This document shows positions 60,083-64,000 of a DNA stretch of 64,000 nt, piece after piece. The DNA lies in NCBI RefSeq assembly GCF_052161615.1, contig NZ_CP197417.1:3968001-4032000 (forward strand). The letters run 5' to 3'. The DNA is from Aeoliella sp052161615 (GTDB lineage Bacteria; Planctomycetota; Planctomycetia; Pirellulales; Lacipirellulaceae). The stretch's first letter is position 1; each line of letters opens with the position of its first letter. The notes below the pieces were generated by a model. That model did no database searches and had not been told where the DNA came from. It worked only from the letters and a program-made list of their open reading frames with translations. A program made the position numbers and the translations under genes.

Positions 60083-62221
60083 ATGCAGCGTATCGAACAG
60101 CTTCGCCAGGAAATTCGGGAGCACGATCGGCGGTATTACGTCGACGCGGCGCCGACGATTAGCGACCGCGATTACGATCGTTTAATGGACGAGCTCAAGG
60201 CACTCGAAGCTGCGAACCCGGAGCTTGTTACGCCCGACAGTCCGACGCAGCGCGTGGGTGGAGAGCCAATCGAGGGGTTCGAGACCATCGCCCATGCCCG
60301 GCCGATGTACTCGATCGACAATAGCTACGATCCCGACGATCTGCGGAAGTGGGTCGAGCGGTTGCCGTCGAGCGTCGAGCGATTCGTCATTGACCCGAAG
60401 GTGGATGGCGTGGCGATTAGCCTGCGTTACGAACAAGGGCAGCTCGTCCAGGCCCTTACTCGCGGCGATGGATTGCAGGGGGACGACGTCACGCAGAACG
60501 TCCGCACCATTCGCTCGATTCCGCTGTCGCTCGACACCCAAGGGGAAGCTCCACCCGCGGTGCTTGAGGTGCGTGGCGAAGTCTACTGCCCCTGGAAGGT
60601 CTTCACCAAGTGGAACGAGGAACTCGAAGCGGCCGGGCAGCCGTTGCTCGCCAATCCACGTAACGCAACCGCGGGACTATTAAAGCGGCACGACTCGCGA
60701 CTCGTCGCCAAGCGGCGATTGGAGTTTGTCGCGCACGGGCGAGGTGAATTCGAAGGGGTCGCGGCCGAGTCAGTTACGGAGTTCTACGAACAGATCGGCC
60801 GGTGGGGTGTGACTACGAGTCCGCACACGAAGACGGCCACCGATTTCGACGGCATATGGCAGATCATTGCGGCGTTTGAAACCTCGCGGCACGAACTTCC
60901 TTACGCTGTCGACGGCATGGTGGTGAAAGTCGATCGCTTCGACCTGCAGGACGAGCTTGGATTTACGAGCCGGTTCCCGCGGTGGTGCATCGCCTACAAG
61001 TACGCCGCCGAGCAAGCTACGACCAAGCTACTCGAAATCCAGTGGCAAGTGGGCAAGACCGGAAAGCTCACGCCGCGAGCGCGGCTCGAACCGGTGTTCG
61101 TTGCCGGCACAACAGTCCAGCACGCCACGCTGCACAACATGGGCGAAGTGCTCCGCAAGGATCTTCGCGTTGGCGACACCGTGGTGATCGAGAAGGCCGG
61201 TGAGATCATTCCGCAGGTGGTTCACGCGGTGGCCAGCGAACGCCCCGCGGGTGCCAAACACCCGAAAGCTCCCCTGCACTGCCCCGAGTGCCAAGGTGAC
61301 GTCGAGATCGAATACGATCAGAAGCGTTTGCACGACATCGAGTCGTGGGAGAAACGCGTCGAGCGTGAAAAAGCACGGGCCGATAAAAATGGCGAAGAGC
61401 CGCGCGAGATTCCCGAGCCTCCGCCGCTCGGTCCCGAGGACGAGACGGGCCGGTACTGCATGAACCCCGAGTGCCCCGCCCAATTTCGCGAGCGGCTGCA
61501 ACACTTCGCCGGCCGGGGTCAGATGGACATTGATGGCATGGGGGAGAAGGTCATCGAGCAGCTCACCGAAGCGGGACTGGTGAAAACCATTGGCGATGTG
61601 TTTCGGCTGCACGAGCGGCGCGATGCGGTGCTCGAGCTCGAACGGATGGGAGCGAAGAAGGCCGACAACTTGTTCGCCGGCATCGAAGCGGCGAAAGAGC
61701 GGGGACTCGCTCGCGCGCTCACGGCACTCGGCATCCGCCACGTCGGTTCTACGGCCTCCCGAATTCTCGCCGAGCACTATCGCACGATCGACGCCATGTT
61801 CGAGGCGACGGAAGACGACATCGAGACGTTTCAGATCAACGGTAAGGAGTCGGGCATTGGGCCGGAGATTGCAAAATCGCTGTACACCTTTCTGCATTCC
61901 GACACGGGGCGCAGTGTAATCGCGGAACTCCGCGAGGCGGGTGTGGTGCTCGACATGCCAGCCGCGGAAACTAGCGGCTCGGCAGGAACCTCCCTCGCTG
62001 GTAAAACATTAGTGGTCACCGGCACGCTGACGAAGTACTCGCGAAGTGAAATCGAAGAGCTGATCGTCAAACACGGCGGCAAAGCGTCGGGCAGCGTGTC
62101 GAAGTCGACCGACTACCTCGTGGCGGGCGAGAAAGCCGGCAGCAAACTCGACAAAGCACAGGCGCTCGGAGTGCCGGTGATTTCGGAAGACGAGTTCGAG
62201 GCGCTGGTAAACGACAATTAG
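60083..62221 (+). CDS. ligA: NAD-dependent DNA ligase LigA
   Basis: A 712-residue ligase joining nicks in DNA with NAD+. Domain Ia is the NAD-binding start (REHDRRYYVDAAPTISDRDYD). The adenylation domain has the active lysine K106 in PKVDG. An OB fold, zinc finger, helix-hairpin-helix repeats and a C-terminal BRCT domain (about 632-712, LAGKTLVVTGTL) follow. The zinc cysteines are C400, C403, C459 and C464. Residues 404-458 between the pairs are about 40 longer than in E. coli LigA, as a charged, Pro-rich insert. The start at 60083 has no evident Shine-Dalgarno but matches the family N-terminus. Confidence 0.97.
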   Translation: MQRIEQLRQEIREHDRRYYVDAAPTISDRDYDRLMDELKALEAANPELVTPDSPTQRVGGEPIEGFETIAHARPMYSIDNSYDPDDLRKWVERLPSSVERFVIDPKVDGVAISLRYEQGQLVQALTRGDGLQGDDVTQNVRTIRSIPLSLDTQGEAPPAVLEVRGEVYCPWKVFTKWNEELEAAGQPLLANPRNATAGLLKRHDSRLVAKRRLEFVAHGRGEFEGVAAESVTEFYEQIGRWGVTTSPHTKTATDFDGIWQIIAAFETSRHELPYAVDGMVVKVDRFDLQDELGFTSRFPRWCIAYKYAAEQATTKLLEIQWQVGKTGKLTPRARLEPVFVAGTTVQHATLHNMGEVLRKDLRVGDTVVIEKAGEIIPQVVHAVASERPAGAKHPKAPLHCPECQGDVEIEYDQKRLHDIESWEKRVEREKARADKNGEEPREIPEPPPLGPEDETGRYCMNPECPAQFRERLQHFAGRGQMDIDGMGEKVIEQLTEAGLVKTIGDVFRLHERRDAVLELERMGAKKADNLFAGIEAAKERGLARALTALGIRHVGSTASRILAEHYRTIDAMFEATEDDIETFQINGKESGIGPEIAKSLYTFLHSDTGRSVIAELREAGVVLDMPAAETSGSAGTSLAGKTLVVTGTLTKYSRSEIEELIVKHGGKASGSVSKSTDYLVAGEKAGSKLDKAQALGVPVISEDEFEALVNDN

Positions 62222-62257
62222 CCGACTGACACAAGCGCACAACGCGAAAGAGAACGA

Positions 62258-62851
62258 ATGCTCCCCATCCCCGCTGACACCGTCGCCCTGTTGTTCGACT
62301 GCGATGGCACGCTCGCCGACACGATGACGCTGCACTACGAGGCGTGGCACGAGACGCTGCTGACGTACGGCATCGACCTTCCGCGTTCGTTCATCGACGA
62401 GCACGCCGGCGTGCCGACCGATTTGATTGTCGAGGACCTGAACGTGCGGTGGGGCGTGGCGCTCGATCCGGTGACCGTGTCCGAAGAAAAGGAGAATCGT
62501 TTCCGCGAGCGGATGCACCGCACCGAGCCAATCGAAGAGGTCCTCGCCACCGCCCACGCCTACTACGGCAAGCTGCCGATGGCCGTGGTTTCGGGCGGTC
62601 CGTACGACGTGGTGTCGGCGACGCTCGTGGCGATCGAAGCCTTCGAGCTGTTCCCAGTGCTCGTCACGGCGAGCGACCCCGTTAAACCCAAACCCTCGCC
62701 CGACGTGTTCGTCGAAGCCGCGCGTCGCCTGGGAGTCGAACCGACGAAGTGCCACGTGTTCGAAGATGGCGAGCCGGGTATCGTCGCGGCGAAGGCGGCA
62801 GGGATGAGCTACACGGACGTGCGCGAGGTGATCGCGCGGCGTGGAGTCTAA
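62258..62851 (+). CDS. HAD-superfamily phosphatase/phosphomutase (beta-PGM/YqaB-like)
   Basis: A 197-residue HAD hydrolase. The nucleophile Asp D14 and acid/base D16 are in LLFDCDGTLAD, motif II is AVVSGGP, motif III lysine is in KPKPSPDVF, and motif IV is FEDGEPGIVAA. A helical cap domain is inserted after motif I (C1 type). YqaB-type members dephosphorylate sugar phosphates such as fructose-1-phosphate; beta-phosphoglucomutase is the other close relative. It lies 36 bases after ligA and may be co-transcribed. Its stop overlaps the end of the convergent gene by four bases. Confidence 0.92.
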   Translation: MLPIPADTVALLFDCDGTLADTMTLHYEAWHETLLTYGIDLPRSFIDEHAGVPTDLIVEDLNVRWGVALDPVTVSEEKENRFRERMHRTEPIEEVLATAHAYYGKLPMAVVSGGPYDVVSATLVAIEAFELFPVLVTASDPVKPKPSPDVFVEAARRLGVEPTKCHVFEDGEPGIVAAKAAGMSYTDVREVIARRGV

Positions 62852-64000
62852 TGGGTTCGCAAATTCGTCGCGCCGCCCGAAGCGCCGGTGGCCGATGCCT
62901 CAAGCATTAACTGCGAAAGCAGTTCGTTGATCTCACGATGAACCCGGTAGGTGTTTCGAACGATGAGTCGATCGGGCGTGGAGACGATAAGCCCCGCACC
63001 ACCGTGCTCCTCCCAGGAGTTGGGCGACACTACCTTGGTTATGAGCTCTAAACTCGCGTCCGAGCCAGCGACTCGTGGGTAGACGCGCACCTCCATCCGT
63101 TCTGCTTGCTCTTCTTCGCTGACGATTAAGAGCACCTCGTCTTGGACGACGTACGTCAAGTGCAGGGGGGCGAGCAGTAGATTGAGAGCCGACTCAAAGT
63201 GAATATTGTGAAGGTTAGTGCTCACTGGGTCATCGGGCGAGACGCCTGCATCTTGGAGCGAGGTTAGGTCAATCTGCATCTCGATGTTGTAATCACTCTT
63301 CAGGAATTCGACGACTTCCGCCAGTGGGGTGTCTTGAAACTCCAGACCAGCGCTATTTAGCGGCTGCGTGAGCGCGCGTTCGATGGCGATCTCAGACTCC
63401 GTCCGCGGCTTCAAGTCGACGATGCCGGGAATCTTCTCGGAAGTGTTCCGTTCTTCAGCCGGAAGGTTCTCTTGAGTGGCGGATGCGACGCCGAATCCGC
63501 CGCTGCCACCGATCGCCCCGCCCCCGCCCGTAGGAATGCCACCGCCTAGTCCGCCTGCAAACGGATTCGATTGTGATTCTTCAGCGGCTACCGTGGTGGT
63601 TGCGGCGCTGTTTTCAGCGGTACTTGCCGGCGCGCGTTCGATAGTCGCCTCGCCTGCCGCTTCCTCCAACGCCGTTGTAGCTACCGCTTCGAGCTGGAAC
63701 GGATTGCCTACCGTATCACTGCCGCCGGCTTGGGAGAACGCAACCTGCGTAGTGACAATGGTCGCAAGCACACCCGCCAGCGCGAACGTGGCAATCAGCG
63801 GTTTGGAGACGACGATGGCGTTCATGGTAGTTAACTCCTGAAGAGCAATGTGGGTGGATGAGGTTGGTTCGCTGGCGAGGGCGAGAGTTGTTGCACTGCC
63901 TCCGGTGAGGGCGAGCTCGACCGTGGACGAGAGCAGTTCGCCGGGCACTTCGCCCGCCACGACGCGAGACGACTTGAGCACGGCGACGATCGCGACCAGC
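62848..64000 (-). CDS. Membrane-anchored protein with secretin-N-like (STN) domain, 5' end beyond window
   Basis: The frame is open to the window edge. From an ATG at 63825, preceded by the good Shine-Dalgarno AGGAG, a 325-residue protein begins with a membrane helix (VVSKPLIATFALAGVLATIV). A Gly/Ser/Ala-rich linker and a C-terminal STN-like domain follow: LEFQDTPLAEVVEFLKSDYN, FESALNLLLAPLHLTYVVQD, then LITKVVSPNSWEEHGGAG. The bases upstream of the ATG (63826-64000) keep high GC at third positions in the same frame and encode VPGELLSSTVELAL. This resembles the C-terminal extension of planctomycete ECF sigma factors. The gene may therefore be longer, with the ATG internal. Function unknown. 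Confidence 0.7.
   Translation of the reverse strand, partial: LVAIVAVLKSSRVVAGEVPGELLSSTVELALTGGSATTLALASEPTSSTHIALQELTTMNAIVVSKPLIATFALAGVLATIVTTQVAFSQAGGSDTVGNPFQLEAVATTALEEAAGEATIERAPASTAENSAATTTVAAEESQSNPFAGGLGGGIPTGGGGAIGGSGGFGVASATQENLPAEERNTSEKIPGIVDLKPRTESEIAIERALTQPLNSAGLEFQDTPLAEVVEFLKSDYNIEMQIDLTSLQDAGVSPDDPVSTNLHNIHFESALNLLLAPLHLTYVVQDEVLLIVSEEEQAERMEVRVYPRVAGSDASLELITKVVSPNSWEEHGGAGLIVSTPDRLIVRNTYRVHREINELLSQLMLEASATGASGGATNLRTH

Overview
The window is chromosomal DNA of a planctomycete, most likely of the order Pirellulales. The direct evidence is a 16S rRNA gene (8481-10020, minus strand) that contains exact target sites for the planctomycete probes EUB338-II, PLA46 and PLA886. 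It is an isolated 16S gene with its own promoter, boxA-like sites and terminator, and no tRNA or 23S follows it. Protein content agrees: a DUF1559 prepilin-like protein, two PEP-CTERM-type C-termini, planctomycete-type dockerin repeats, a LESRELLAA-type N-terminus, a Cys-rich KPLPC-repeat secreted protein, and an elongation factor G of the mitochondrial EFG1-like class.

Layout. 1-7.2 kb: a MarR-regulated tripartite RND efflux system (marR-adaptor-pump on minus, outer-membrane factor divergent on plus) followed by a Cys-rich exported protein. 7.3-14.5 kb (minus): EEP-family hydrolase, 16S rRNA, a beta-helix/dockerin/PEP-CTERM protein, a second EEP hydrolase and a cardiolipin synthase-like phospholipase D protein. 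14.8-21.6 kb (plus): methyltransferase, family 2 glycosyltransferase, AroH chorismate mutase, then a cassette of a divergent Hsp70, a single-pass membrane protein and a membrane-anchored J-like protein with KPE in place of HPD. 21.7-23 kb: an imperfect palindromic repeat and a third EEP hydrolase. 23-33 kb: a chemotaxis cluster (cheY-cheX on minus; cheA-cheW-mcp-cheB-cheR on plus) around a shared intergenic region. 33-41.5 kb: secreted glucoamylase-like protein, RarD-like transporter, Gln-rich TPR protein, two small hypotheticals, an SDR/TetR divergent pair with a clear palindromic operator, and a cupin. 41.8-45.4 kb: a DUF1559 / small lipoprotein / G8-domain run whose last protein has a His-rich tail. 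45.4-53.8 kb: intergenic repeats, a SulP-STAS transporter, a giant LTD-CotH-dockerin surface protein, a small membrane protein and a CPBP protease. 54.3-64 kb: EF-G, ABC-F ATPase, PEP-CTERM protein, a small gene next to a decayed nucleotidyltransferase fragment, NAD-dependent DNA ligase with an expanded zinc finger, a HAD hydrolase, and a protein with a secretin-N-like domain that is open to the window edge.

The chemotaxis cluster looks complete for signalling (receptor, coupling, kinase, regulator, CheX phosphatase, both adaptation enzymes; no CheD seen). The efflux genes form a self-regulated unit. The most unusual candidates are the Hsp70/membrane-protein/J-like cassette, the G8 protein with a His-rich tail, the mtEFG1-like EF-G, the nucleotidyltransferase remnant, and two families of short inverted repeats. 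No IS element, CRISPR array or tRNA gene was recognised. All family assignments are from reading motifs, with no database search.
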